Source: an uncultured Oleiphilus sp.
GTDB lineage: Bacteria; Pseudomonadota; Gammaproteobacteria; Pseudomonadales; Oleiphilaceae
Length of the DNA: 37,974 bases
Direction of reading: 5' to 3'
Assembly (NCBI GenBank): GCA_913020495.1
Contig: CAJWBJ010000030.1
Location: 1-37,974 of the forward strand
In this document: positions 1 to 7,830 of the stretch, piece by piece
Position numbering within the stretch: position 1 is the stretch's first letter
How the letters are laid out: each line of letters begins with the position of its first letter
The notes under the pieces: generated by a model
Told to the model about the DNA's origin: nothing
The model's input: the letters and a program-made list of their open reading frames with translations, nothing else
Databases searched by the model: none
Translations under genes and position numbers: made by a program

Positions 1-2465
1 CGCATATCTTTGGCGACATCGAAATAGGAGGTATTCCAAAAGTTAGCTAAATCACTGGTGGTTTGAATGGGTCTTTGCGCTGGCGAAAGCAACTCGAATC
101 TAAGCGGGACAGTATTACCACCGATCTTTGGTGATTCAATTTCGCCAAACATTTCTTGCAGGCGTACAGATACGGTTGGTCCTTGGTTTTTATCGTAAAC
201 GATAGGAATTTTTTTATTACTAGGTGTGACATAGACCAAAGGTGCTTCCCTTTCCAATAGTTGTTGCTCATCCCACGTTAAGGAACCTTTGATAAGCTCG
301 AACACATTGACTTGTTTGAGTTGAGCTAAACTATTTACGTTTGTTATATAAGGGAGCAACCATTGGTCGGCACTTTGAATCAATGAGTCTGGGGTTAGCT
401 TGGGCAACCTATCAGTAACTTCTCCTAGCCATGTCGCTCTTGCTAACCAATCTTCACATTTTGTTGACCAATTAAGTATTTTAAGGCCTTCAGATTTTAG
501 AAGGCTGTTTAGGCACTTGTGAAACTCTTCAGCTGGAATATTCGTGAGAGCTTGGGATTTTAGAGTTATCGATTGATACTTGGAAATCTTTCGGCCAATA
601 ATGCTATGTTTTTTATCATCAAGTCGGTATTCATCTTTATCTGTAATTAGATGTCCTAGGCATTCATTTATAGCTTCAAATGTAATGGCTGATGCGCTAA
701 AAATATGACCTTCTTTTTTTTGTGCATTACAGTCGCTAATGACTAGCCAGTCCGAGCCAAATAGCGGGTCATCGTCAAACAACTGTACACCTTTACCATT
801 AGCGAGTTGGTAGCGACCGCAGTTTGTTGAGCGTCTTTTAGCCAGGCGGTCAGGGTAAGCGAGTAAAAGAAGTTTCCCAATATGATCTTGTAAATCAGTA
901 AGCGAATAAATGGTCGCTTTAGAAGGGATTTTTAAACTGCTTTTTAAGGATCTTGTCGTGCTTAGGACCTGTTCAGCTATTGCGCCTTTTAAGGGCCAGG
1001 ATTGAAGCGCAGTTTTTTTCTGCGTTTTATAATCTTGTAGCGCAATCAAGCGCTCAATAATGTCGACACCTCGTCGCTGGTAAAAAATATCAATCTCTGA
1101 AAGCAGTGCCGAAAGTTCACAAGCCATTTCTTTTTCAAAAGGGCTGTGTGCTCGTAATAACATAGCGGCTAATCTGGGGTGTAAGCCTAGTTTAGCCGCT
1201 TGAGTACCTAGTGGCGTGATCTTACCCGGTTCATTCATTAAACCGTCACTCACTACTCCATCACTTATTAGGCCTAAGGATGTTAATAGCTGTTTAGCGG
1301 ATTCAAAATGGGCAGAGGGTGGAGGGGTTAGCCAGTTTATTGCCTGATAGTCAGTTAAACCCCAGGCGAGCAAATCGAGTATTAGATTTGCCAAGTCAGC
1401 AGATAGAACCTCTTCGCCTTGAAAGTCTTTGAGAGAGTGTTGCTTGGATTCGCTCCATAAACGAATGCACGAGCCCTTTTGTAATCGTCCGGCGCGGCCT
1501 TTGCGCTGATCTGCTGAAGCTTTGGATATATAAGTCGTTTCTAGACGGGTCATGCAGCTCAAAGGGTCATAGACCGACACTTTCTCTAAGCCACTATCTA
1601 TGACACAGGTTATGCCTTCTATGGTTAAGCTGGTTTCTGCAATATTAGTGGTAAATACGATACGCTGCTGACCGGATGGACTCGGTACCAAGGCTTGCTC
1701 TTGCTGATCGATGGATAGACCTCCGTATAGCGGGAGAAAAACTAAGTTCTTTTCATTTTGAAATGCACTTTCTGCCTCAGTAATACACCTTTTTATGTCG
1801 GCTTGGCCGGGTAGGAATACAAGCACATCGCCTTCCGTTTTAGTCGAAAGTACTGATCTTAATGCTCTTAATACCTTCAGGCTGAGATGACTATTATCGC
1901 TATTTATATAGTTGACACTGACTGGGAAAGCACGACCTGGGCACTTGATGACAGGGGCATTACCCAAATAAATAGAGATTGCATTGGTATCTATCGTGGC
2001 TGACATGACAAGTAATTTTAAGTCTTCACGTATCGTCTGCTGAACTTCCAGCGCTAACATCAAGGCTAAATCTGAATGAATAGACCTCTCATGGAATTCA
2101 TCAAAAATGATCAGGGCGACATCGCTTAATTCGGGGTCGCTTTGAAGTCGCCTTGTTAGAATACCTTCGGTTACTATTTCTAAAACGGTACTTTCAGATA
2201 TCCTTCGGTCATTTTTTACTTGATAGCCTATCCTCTCACCAACTTTTTCCCCCAATTGCTTTGCCAAATAATAAGCGATTGTTTTAGCTGCCACTCGCCT
2301 AGGTTCAAGCATCACAATTTTCTTGTTGGCTAACCAATTAGCATTGATCAAGCTTAATGGTAGCGCAGTTGACTTACCTGCACCCGGTTCTGCTTGTAAT
2401 ACAAGGTTGTTATTAAGTGACAGTGAGTCTGACACTTGTGGCAAAAACTTGGTTATCGGAAGCAA
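1..2465 (-). CDS. hrpB: ATP-dependent RNA helicase HrpB, C-terminus cut by window edge
   Basis: DEAH/RHA-type NTP-dependent helicase of the HrpB family. The frame stays open from a TTG at 2463-2465 to base 1, about 821 codons. Visible motifs are Walker A (GAGKS, residues 28-32), the DEAH-equivalent DEFH (about 122-125), VMSAT (motif III), and QRKGRAGR (motif VI, about 320). The final visible residues (FWNTSYFDVAKDMR) match the usual HrpB tail, so only about 20-30 residues should be missing. The TTG start is forced: there is a TAG stop four codons upstream and no ATG or GTG in frame before LPITKFLPQ, which is the usual HrpB opening. The Shine-Dalgarno sequence is weak. The cellular role of HrpB is poorly defined in most bacteria. 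Family assignment is firm; the start codon is less certain. Confidence 0.93.
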   Translation of the reverse strand, partial: MLPITKFLPQVSDSLSLNNNLVLQAEPGAGKSTALPLSLINANWLANKKIVMLEPRRVAAKTIAYYLAKQLGEKVGERIGYQVKNDRRISESTVLEIVTEGILTRRLQSDPELSDVALIIFDEFHERSIHSDLALMLALEVQQTIREDLKLLVMSATIDTNAISIYLGNAPVIKCPGRAFPVSVNYINSDNSHLSLKVLRALRSVLSTKTEGDVLVFLPGQADIKRCITEAESAFQNEKNLVFLPLYGGLSIDQQEQALVPSPSGQQRIVFTTNIAETSLTIEGITCVIDSGLEKVSVYDPLSCMTRLETTYISKASADQRKGRAGRLQKGSCIRLWSESKQHSLKDFQGEEVLSADLANLILDLLAWGLTDYQAINWLTPPPSAHFESAKQLLTSLGLISDGVVSDGLMNEPGKITPLGTQAAKLGLHPRLAAMLLRAHSPFEKEMACELSALLSEIDIFYQRRGVDIIERLIALQDYKTQKKTALQSWPLKGAIAEQVLSTTRSLKSSLKIPSKATIYSLTDLQDHIGKLLLLAYPDRLAKRRSTNCGRYQLANGKGVQLFDDDPLFGSDWLVISDCNAQKKEGHIFSASAITFEAINECLGHLITDKDEYRLDDKKHSIIGRKISKYQSITLKSQALTNIPAEEFHKCLNSLLKSEGLKILNWSTKCEDWLARATWLGEVTDRLPKLTPDSLIQSADQWLLPYITNVNSLAQLKQVNVFELIKGSLTWDEQQLLEREAPLVYVTPSNKKIPIVYDKNQGPTVSVRLQEMFGEIESPKIGGNTVPLRFELLSPAQRPIQTTSDLANFWNTSYFDVAKDM

Positions 2466-2526
2466 ATTAACACTCTATAGGCATATCGTTTATTGAAGTT
2501 GTTATGTATTTTAGCCGTGTTAGGAA

Positions 2527-2558
2527 ATTGTAAATTTAAGGTGGAGTCAATTTACAAT
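2527..2558. repeat. Perfect 10-bp inverted repeat in hrpB / reductase intergenic region
   Basis: The 349-base AT-rich gap 2466-2814 contains a perfect inverted repeat, ATTGTAAATT (2527-2536) and AATTTACAAT (2549-2558), separated by 12 bases. A second, shorter pairing (AAGGT near 2538 with ACCTT near 2559) would compete with it in RNA. It lies about 60 bases upstream of hrpB and about 250 bases upstream of the reductase gene, so it could be an operator for hrpB or a structured leader. No gene is seen elsewhere in the gap. Confidence 0.45.
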
Positions 2559-2814
2559 ACCTTTTAAGTTATTCAAAGATGTGATGGTCTAAAATATTAA
2601 ATATATTGGTATTTGTTTTCAGTTTGGTGTTCGCAGTTCATTGATGTGGTAATCAGTGTTTTGATAGTGTTCATCTATTAAGTTCTAAAGAGTAATTAGT
2701 ATCTTCTTAGCGTTTGTTAATCGGCATTTTAATAAGTTGTGAATTAGACATGCATTGAATGCAACTTAAAATAAGAATAATATTCATGTTTTGTATCGTT
2801 AAGGAGAATGCTTG

Positions 2815-3882
2815 GTGGCTCATCAAAATTGGATGCTTTACGGTTGTACGGGTTATTCGGGAAAATTAATCGCCAGAGAGTGTCACCGTCAAGGCTTAAA
2901 ACCGATATTAGCTGGTCGTTCTGAGTCAAAGGTGCGCCAGCTTGCAGAAGAATTTGGCTTCGAATTTCGTGTTTTTGATTTGGCTGATTCGAAGCAGATT
3001 GAATCTGCACTCACCGACTGCTTCATGATTTTCAATGCCGCAGGCCCATTTACACAGACTTGTGAACCTATACTAAGCGCTTGCCTCAAGTTAGGCGTTC
3101 ATAACCTTTCTTTAGTGGGAGAGGTTCCTCTTTTAGAGTCACTTCAAAAATATGATCAAGCAGCCAAAGAGGCAGGTATTACTGTGGGTATTGGTCTTGG
3201 CTACGATGTGATTCCTACAGACTGCATTGCAAATATACTTAAAGAACGAATGCCCGATGCCACGCACCTAACTATCATGATGCAAGGGACGAGTCATATG
3301 TCGCCGGGCTCAACCAAAGAAATGATTGAACAATTGGGTGAGCAGCCTTTTTGGGCAAGAAAAAACGGTGAATTGATTGAGAGTGCTGCAAAGACTAAAA
3401 AAATTGATGTTGGTTTAGGAGAAACCCTTGCAATGACGATTGCCTGGGGAGATATATCTAGCGCATATTTCTCAACAAATATTCCAAATATAGAGGTATA
3501 TGCGACGCTGAGCCGAATTGAAGTCTTGATGATGCAAGCAATTTCAAAGCTAAAGCCGCTTATACGCATTAAGCGAGTTCAAGGGTGGATCAATAAGGTA
3601 ATTGATTTAACAGTAAAAGGGCCAAGTGACTTTGTGCTAGAAGAAACGCCTGTTTATTTTCTAGGTGAGGTGAGCAATGCTAAAGGCGATGTTATTCAGG
3701 CCAAACTAGAAACAGCTTCAGGCTACAGGCTTACTTATCTTGGTGCCGTTTTTGGGATTAAACACGTATTGGAAAATGCGGTGAAAACGGGATATCAAAC
3801 TCCCGCACAATTATTAGGCTCAAATGCGATAGAGCAAATTGAAGGCTCAACAAAAATTGAGGTGAATGGCGAGCTTCACTGA
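2815..3882 (+). CDS. Saccharopine dehydrogenase-like NAD(P)-binding reductase
   Basis: An NAD(P)-dependent oxidoreductase of the saccharopine-dehydrogenase / trans-acting enoyl reductase superfamily, 355 residues. The N-terminus carries a Rossmann glycine motif (YGCTGYSG, residues 9-16), followed by the typical AGRSESKV cofactor loop near residue 35 and an NAAGPF strand end near residue 77. I prefer GTG at 2815 because AAGGAG at 2801-2806 sits 8 bases upstream. A TTG one codon earlier (2812) is possible, and the ATG at 2808 is out of frame. The substrate cannot be deduced: real saccharopine dehydrogenases are only one branch, and marine homologues of this length are mostly uncharacterised. 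It ends 8 bases from the converging MFS gene. Confidence 0.8.
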   Translation: MAHQNWMLYGCTGYSGKLIARECHRQGLKPILAGRSESKVRQLAEEFGFEFRVFDLADSKQIESALTDCFMIFNAAGPFTQTCEPILSACLKLGVHNLSLVGEVPLLESLQKYDQAAKEAGITVGIGLGYDVIPTDCIANILKERMPDATHLTIMMQGTSHMSPGSTKEMIEQLGEQPFWARKNGELIESAAKTKKIDVGLGETLAMTIAWGDISSAYFSTNIPNIEVYATLSRIEVLMMQAISKLKPLIRIKRVQGWINKVIDLTVKGPSDFVLEETPVYFLGEVSNAKGDVIQAKLETASGYRLTYLGAVFGIKHVLENAVKTGYQTPAQLLGSNAIEQIEGSTKIEVNGELH

Positions 3883-3890
3883 CGTGCTTT

Positions 3891-5093
3891 TCAGAGTGCC
3901 TTGTCTATTTTCTGGGTTCTATAAATTAAAACCGGAATAAAACAGAGCGTAATACAGCTTATCCAACCTATTGGCTCCATGCCGATTAACCGGCCTGACT
4001 CAATGGATAAAAGAGGAAGGCTCCATAGTCCGCCAAGACCCATGGAAATATTCGCCACGATCATGCTCATCGATAACAATCGCCCTCGTAACTTAACCGA
4101 GGTTAAATTACTGAGCATAACCTGATAGGCAGGCATTCTGAGAGAGCCGCCATACATCGTCAAAGCAAAACCTAAACCGATTAAGGCTGGCCCAAGTAGT
4201 TCCATCGTAATAAGTAATATCGAGACTGCCATGATGAATGAACCAATACTCACCAGACTGGTGTCGTGACCTTTTTGAAGGAAGTGCCGGGCAGTCATAT
4301 TACCGATGATTGCGCCGATGCCGCCTTGCATATAACAAATGCCAATCTCAGTGGTGCTCATGTGAAAATTCAATGTAAGCCAGACACTAATTTGAGGTAC
4401 AAACCCGAATAAACCAATGAGCATCAGGAATTGAATCGCAAACATCGAGCGCATTTTTTTGTCATACCAGAGTGATACGAATTCATGGTATTGCTGAAGA
4501 ATATTTTTATCTTTAGTGCCATGAATCGTTTGTAGTTTGAGTATGGATAAACCACACAATAGGCCCAGCACTGCGATAAATATGAAGGGGGCTCGCCAGG
4601 AAAATATGTCGCCCACCCAAGCGCCTAACGGTACGCCGAGTACCGAAGCGATGGGAAAAGACAAGGTCAGTGTGGAGAGTGCTTTTATCTTCTGTTTGCC
4701 TTCAAATGCATCGCTTACAAAAGCTAAGGCGTTGGGCATAATTATGCCACCAAATACACCTGATAATATTCGAAATAAAAAGATGCTCTCAGCAGAGTAG
4801 GAGAGGGCGCAGCCTAAAGAAGCAAGACAAAATCCGATGATCAGGAATATGAGCATTTTCTTTCGCCCAATTCGGTCAGAAAAAGGAGCAAACAGAAAAG
4901 CAGATATCGCTGCAGCAATAGGATAGATTGAAATCAGCAGGCCCGTATTCGTCATCGATATGCCGGTGTCCTGAGCAACTACCGTGCTCAAAGGCACCAT
5001 GACTAAATGGTCCGCCTGAACCAGAAAAGCAATGATAAACAGAGGTAGAATAAATAAACGCTCTGATTTCTGTGTATTTAGGCTAGAGGGCAT
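3891..5093 (-). CDS. MFS transporter (DHA1-like)
   Basis: Inner-membrane major facilitator with about 12 hydrophobic segments over 400 residues. The loop 2-3 signature is visible as FSDRIGRKK (residues 71-79), and TM5 carries a PLGAW segment resembling the antiporter motif C region of drug/H+ exporters. It is most like DHA1/AraJ/Bcr-type exporters, so proton-driven efflux is the likely mode; the cargo is unknown. ATG at 5091-5093. It converges on the reductase gene with an 8-base gap and has its own promoter region to the right (5094 onward). Confidence 0.85.
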   Translation of the reverse strand: MPSSLNTQKSERLFILPLFIIAFLVQADHLVMVPLSTVVAQDTGISMTNTGLLISIYPIAAAISAFLFAPFSDRIGRKKMLIFLIIGFCLASLGCALSYSAESIFLFRILSGVFGGIIMPNALAFVSDAFEGKQKIKALSTLTLSFPIASVLGVPLGAWVGDIFSWRAPFIFIAVLGLLCGLSILKLQTIHGTKDKNILQQYHEFVSLWYDKKMRSMFAIQFLMLIGLFGFVPQISVWLTLNFHMSTTEIGICYMQGGIGAIIGNMTARHFLQKGHDTSLVSIGSFIMAVSILLITMELLGPALIGLGFALTMYGGSLRMPAYQVMLSNLTSVKLRGRLLSMSMIVANISMGLGGLWSLPLLSIESGRLIGMEPIGWISCITLCFIPVLIYRTQKIDKAL

Positions 5094-5205
5094 GCTGGAC
5101 TTTCAAGTAATAAATGTTGGTTAAAGTGTGGGTATATGTCTGTTTCTTGTATCACTGGTGATTCCACTGTGCCATTTTGAAAAAAATACGGATTAAAATA
5201 CTGTC

Positions 5206-5227
5206 AAATTAGCGTATAGGCTAATTT
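5206..5227. promoter_or_regulatory. Inverted repeat upstream of MFS gene (possible operator)
   Basis: A perfect 8-bp inverted repeat AAATTAGC / GCTAATTT (5206-5213 and 5220-5227, 6-base spacer) lies about 115 bases upstream of the MFS start within the 484-base gap 5094-5577. The symmetry and spacing suit a dimeric repressor, but no regulator gene is adjacent. The rest of the gap is AT-rich non-coding sequence with a minor GCCC/GGGC hairpin at 5419-5429. Confidence 0.4.
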
Positions 5228-5547
5228 TAGTGATGTTGAGTATAGGCGGCTTAAAGGTTGAAGTTTCTCCTAGCGGGGAGGCTGTATTCAGAAAAAGTTA
5301 TACCTTTGTCGATGAAGTGTTCAGCTTCTTTATGAAGATAGTTTATATTAATAGAAAAACAATAAAAGTTAATGAATGACTAAATGCATAATTTTGGGTT
5401 GAAGGGGGGAGTAAGCTTGCCCTGAGGGCCAGAGCCTAATTTATTTTATATTCCATTATTGAAGGCCTAAAAAGCAGTTAATCAGTCTATGGACTATAAT
5501 CAATAGATGTCAGCTTTTTACTAAACTATTTCGTTGATGTTTCTTTA

Positions 5548-5561
5548 TTAGTAGCTACTAA
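5548..5561. promoter_or_regulatory. 14-bp perfect palindrome just before a Shine-Dalgarno sequence
   Basis: TTAGTAGCTACTAA is a perfect palindrome ending two bases before the AAGGAGG ribosome binding site of the 5578 gene. It could be an operator overlapping the transcription start region, or a short mRNA hairpin near the ribosome site. It is seen directly; the role is inferred. Confidence 0.4.
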
Positions 5562-5577
5562 AAAGGAGGGGCAAAAA

Positions 5578-5976
5578 ATGATTGAGTATCAAGGTCCTTA
5601 TTGGCTTGTTAACCTTCCACAAAATTGGCAAGGCCACCATAGTTCAGACGTTGAAAATTTATTTTCTCAAGAAGGCGTGGGTGCCGTCGAAGTAAGTTCA
5701 ATGATGAACGAAATCACAGTGAAAGATTCTGACTTGCGTATTTATGCTTCAGAATATACAGATAAAGGTGTTTCGGTTGATACGATTAATTTAGGTGACT
5801 TCTCAGGGCTGGTTCTTGAATTTGAATTAGAGGAACGTTACTACTGGAAATCATTTGTTAAAGCCGGAAGTATTATTTTATTTATTTCATATGACTGTAA
5901 AATCAGCGATAAGCACCTTGAGCTTGACCTGATAAAAGATTTTCTAAAAACCCTCTCGGTTAATTGTGGGATGTAG
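5578..5976 (+). CDS. Small soluble protein of unknown function
   Basis: A 132-residue acidic protein with no signal peptide or membrane segment. The ribosome site is near-consensus (AAGGAGG, 5563-5569) with ATG 8 bases later, so expression is credible. The pattern of short beta strands opening with WLVNLPQNW and ending in a basic-acidic helix (LIKDFLKTL) resembles small two-layer alpha/beta proteins, including some immunity-type proteins, but I recognise no family. No toxin-like partner lies next to it. Its last 33 bases overlap the 3' end of the converging gene 5944-6576. Confidence 0.7.
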   Translation: MIEYQGPYWLVNLPQNWQGHHSSDVENLFSQEGVGAVEVSSMMNEITVKDSDLRIYASEYTDKGVSVDTINLGDFSGLVLEFELEERYYWKSFVKAGSIILFISYDCKISDKHLELDLIKDFLKTLSVNCGM

Positions 5977-6576
5977 TTTGTTTTTTCCCAACATGCTGTT
6001 CTTAAGCGAAGTTTGAGCGGGTTTATCAGATAGCCAAATTCCAAATAATGCGCGCTTGAATGCCATGTCAGCAGATATGCGCTTAGTGATATGACGATTC
6101 TTGACGATCGTTACACCAATGCCTGGCTGATAAACAATTTCAAATATATCACCAAGAGTGATGGGTTCTTTGAATGCATCTAGGAAATCATCAATTTGGC
6201 TTTGGATTGCTTTAGTATTATTTCCGGTGGATTTGCTAAAGCCTTCGGCGGTACCTCTGCTTAGGTTCTCACTGGTAATCAGGTTAGAAATCACATGTAT
6301 CTGGATGAGCATGACTTTATCAGCATCGATAATGGTCTGAGCATCTTGAGTTTTATCTGTTAAGTAGAGCGCAGCAATGTATAGGTCGATAAAGTATTTA
6401 GTTCTTTGTCCTGCGCCATTTAAAAGTAGCTTGGCTTCACCAAGTTTTATGCTTTCTTTAAGTTCGATACCCGCAATTTTGTTTGCTTGGCTAGGTGTCG
6501 TTATTGAGAGTAATAGGCAAAGTAATGACCAGCTAACACCTTTTAAAGTCTTGCTATATATATCCTTATTATTCAT
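5944..6576 (-). CDS. Chalcone-isomerase-fold periplasmic protein
   Basis: A 210-residue member of the bacterial chalcone-isomerase-like family. A signal peptide is clear: basic start, hydrophobic WSLLCLLLSIT core, cleavage likely after SQA near residue 31. The mature part starts with KIAGIELKESIKLGEAKLLLNGAGQR, the usual strand-turn opening, followed by FIDLYIAALYL and a C-terminal region FKRALFGIWL characteristic of the fold. Bacterial members usually lack flavonoid-isomerase activity and their role, possibly ligand or fatty-acid binding, is unsettled. The gene converges on and overlaps the 5578 gene by 33 bases. Confidence 0.8.
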   Translation of the reverse strand: MNNKDIYSKTLKGVSWSLLCLLLSITTPSQANKIAGIELKESIKLGEAKLLLNGAGQRTKYFIDLYIAALYLTDKTQDAQTIIDADKVMLIQIHVISNLITSENLSRGTAEGFSKSTGNNTKAIQSQIDDFLDAFKEPITLGDIFEIVYQPGIGVTIVKNRHITKRISADMAFKRALFGIWLSDKPAQTSLKNSMLGKNKLHPTINREGF

Positions 6577-6871
6577 TTTGGTTCCAGATTTTTTGTATAC
6601 AAGCGCTTTCAGAGTGTTTTCATAGAGAGCTGTTCTTGGTGTTGTGTTCGGGAGAATAAAAGCTTTTTTTTCGGGAGTCTAGTTTGTTTGGTTAGTCTGG
6701 TAAGTATTTAAATAATATTCTTATATGCTTTTTGTAACTTGATGACGCATTTTAAATTACCTGTTATTAAAAACCATCAGAAAATACAAGCTATTAAGTT
6801 TGGATTTTATAATGCTTTACAATCTCAGTTGTTTAATGAGACCTGTGTCACGCTTAGTAGTATTGCCAAGT

Positions 6872-6929
6872 GTTAATGTTGAGTTACAACCATTAACGAA
6901 CGCTGTTAATGTTGTTTAATAACCATTAA
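6872..6929. promoter_or_regulatory. Two tandem copies of a 25-bp imperfect palindrome upstream of SGNH hydrolase
   Basis: Copies at 6872-6896 and 6905-6929 share 21 of 25 bases, both beginning GTTAATGTTG and ending AACCATTAA. Each copy is itself an imperfect inverted repeat (TTAATGTTG against CAACCATTAA). The 33-base offset is about three helical turns, and the second copy ends 19 bases before the hydrolase ATG. This looks like paired operator sites or two leader hairpins. The rest of the gap from 6577 is AT-rich with no gene seen. Confidence 0.6.
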
Positions 6930-6948
6930 AACAATAAAAGGCCTTAAA

Positions 6949-7677
6949 ATGAAAAAAATTCTTGCTCTATTATTAATATCAGCTGGTTTAACTGGTTGTG
7001 GCGGTATTGGCAGTCTTGCCAGTAATGACCGTGTTACTGATGCAGATAACAACCAAGTTGTTACTATCGGAGACTCTATTTTTGCCTTGTCAGGTAAATT
7101 ACAAGACATTCTTGAAGGCTATGCGGGCGAAACGTTCCGTCGCTACACTATTTCTGGTGCTGAAGTAACAGGCGGCATTTTTGCTACTGATATTGCGACT
7201 CAGTTTGAAATTGCTAAGAGTGATAACCCAAATATCGAGACTGTTGTAATGGATGCAGCGGGTAATGATATTTTAATACCTATAATCACTATGTTTGATT
7301 GGTATAACTGTAAAACTGAATGGTATCAGTGGTGGGGTTTAAGCTCTTCATGTAAGAATCTGATCGATGATTTATATATTGATACAGTAGACCTATTGAA
7401 TAACATTGATGCAAGCAATGTTGATAATGTTATTTTCTTGGGCTATTACAACCCTAAGAATGCACTATTATGGTTGGATGATGTAGAAGAAGCAGTGGCT
7501 TACGGTGATATGCGTTTATCTCAAGCGTGTGCTAACAGTAATGCAAACTGTACATTTATCGATCCACGTTCTGTTATCAATGATAGCGACATTATATTAG
7601 ACGGTATTCACCCTACTACAAGTGGCTCACAAAAGTTAGCTGACTTAGTATGGCCGCATCTTCAGCCGTTACTATAA
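6949..7677 (+). CDS. SGNH/GDSL hydrolase lipoprotein
   Basis: An esterase/lipase-like SGNH hydrolase of 242 residues. The N-terminus is a lipoprotein signal with lipobox LTGC (Cys17), so the enzyme should be lipid-anchored outside the inner membrane. The SGNH blocks are in order: GDS with nucleophile Ser43, a glycine near 70 (ISGAEV), GND with Asn106, and DGIHPT with Asp218 and His221 completing the triad. Four cysteines (121, 135, 194, 201) could form two periplasmic disulfides. The natural ester substrate is unknown. It has an upstream repeat pair and a terminator directly downstream, then a lipase-chaperone-like gene, which suggests the folded, disulfide-bonded hydrolase needs assistance. 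The ribosome site is weak (AAAAGG). Confidence 0.88.
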   Translation: MKKILALLLISAGLTGCGGIGSLASNDRVTDADNNQVVTIGDSIFALSGKLQDILEGYAGETFRRYTISGAEVTGGIFATDIATQFEIAKSDNPNIETVVMDAAGNDILIPIITMFDWYNCKTEWYQWWGLSSSCKNLIDDLYIDTVDLLNNIDASNVDNVIFLGYYNPKNALLWLDDVEEAVAYGDMRLSQACANSNANCTFIDPRSVINDSDIILDGIHPTTSGSQKLADLVWPHLQPLL

Positions 7678-7682
7678 CGCTT

Positions 7683-7714
7683 AATAACTAAAGCACTTTG
7701 TGCTGTAAGTTATT
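7683..7714 (+). other. Nested 3' hairpin after the SGNH hydrolase gene
   Basis: AATAACT pairs with AGTTATT (7683-7689 / 7708-7714), enclosing AGCAC / GTGCT (7692-7696 / 7700-7704). It begins 5 bases after the hydrolase stop and precedes the stronger terminator at 7756, so it may protect the mRNA 3' end. Confidence 0.45.
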
Positions 7715-7755
7715 GAGGCTTGCAAATCATCCAGTATGAGTTTGTAAGCAACCTG

Positions 7756-7787
7756 ACAACCCATTTGTTTATCAAATGGGTTGTTTT
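7756..7787 (+). terminator. Intrinsic terminator between SGNH hydrolase and Lif-like gene
   Basis: A perfect 12-bp stem, ACAACCCATTTG with CAAATGGGTTGT, has a 5-base loop and is followed by TTT. It lies 79 bases after the hydrolase stop and 44 bases before the Lif-like ATG, so most hydrolase transcripts should end here. The downstream gene would then be read at a lower level or from a separate start. Confidence 0.75.
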
Positions 7788-7830
7788 ATGTCATCTCTAA
7801 TAATATGTCTCATTACTGAAAAATATAACT

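Noticed and set aside
2744-3010. Minus-strand frame overlapping the reductase start
   Set aside because: It runs antisense through the Rossmann motif of a well-supported gene and has no ribosome site.
5419-5429. GCCC/GGGC hairpin as terminator
   Set aside because: Stem is only four base pairs, and no T-run follows directly; no gene ends nearby.
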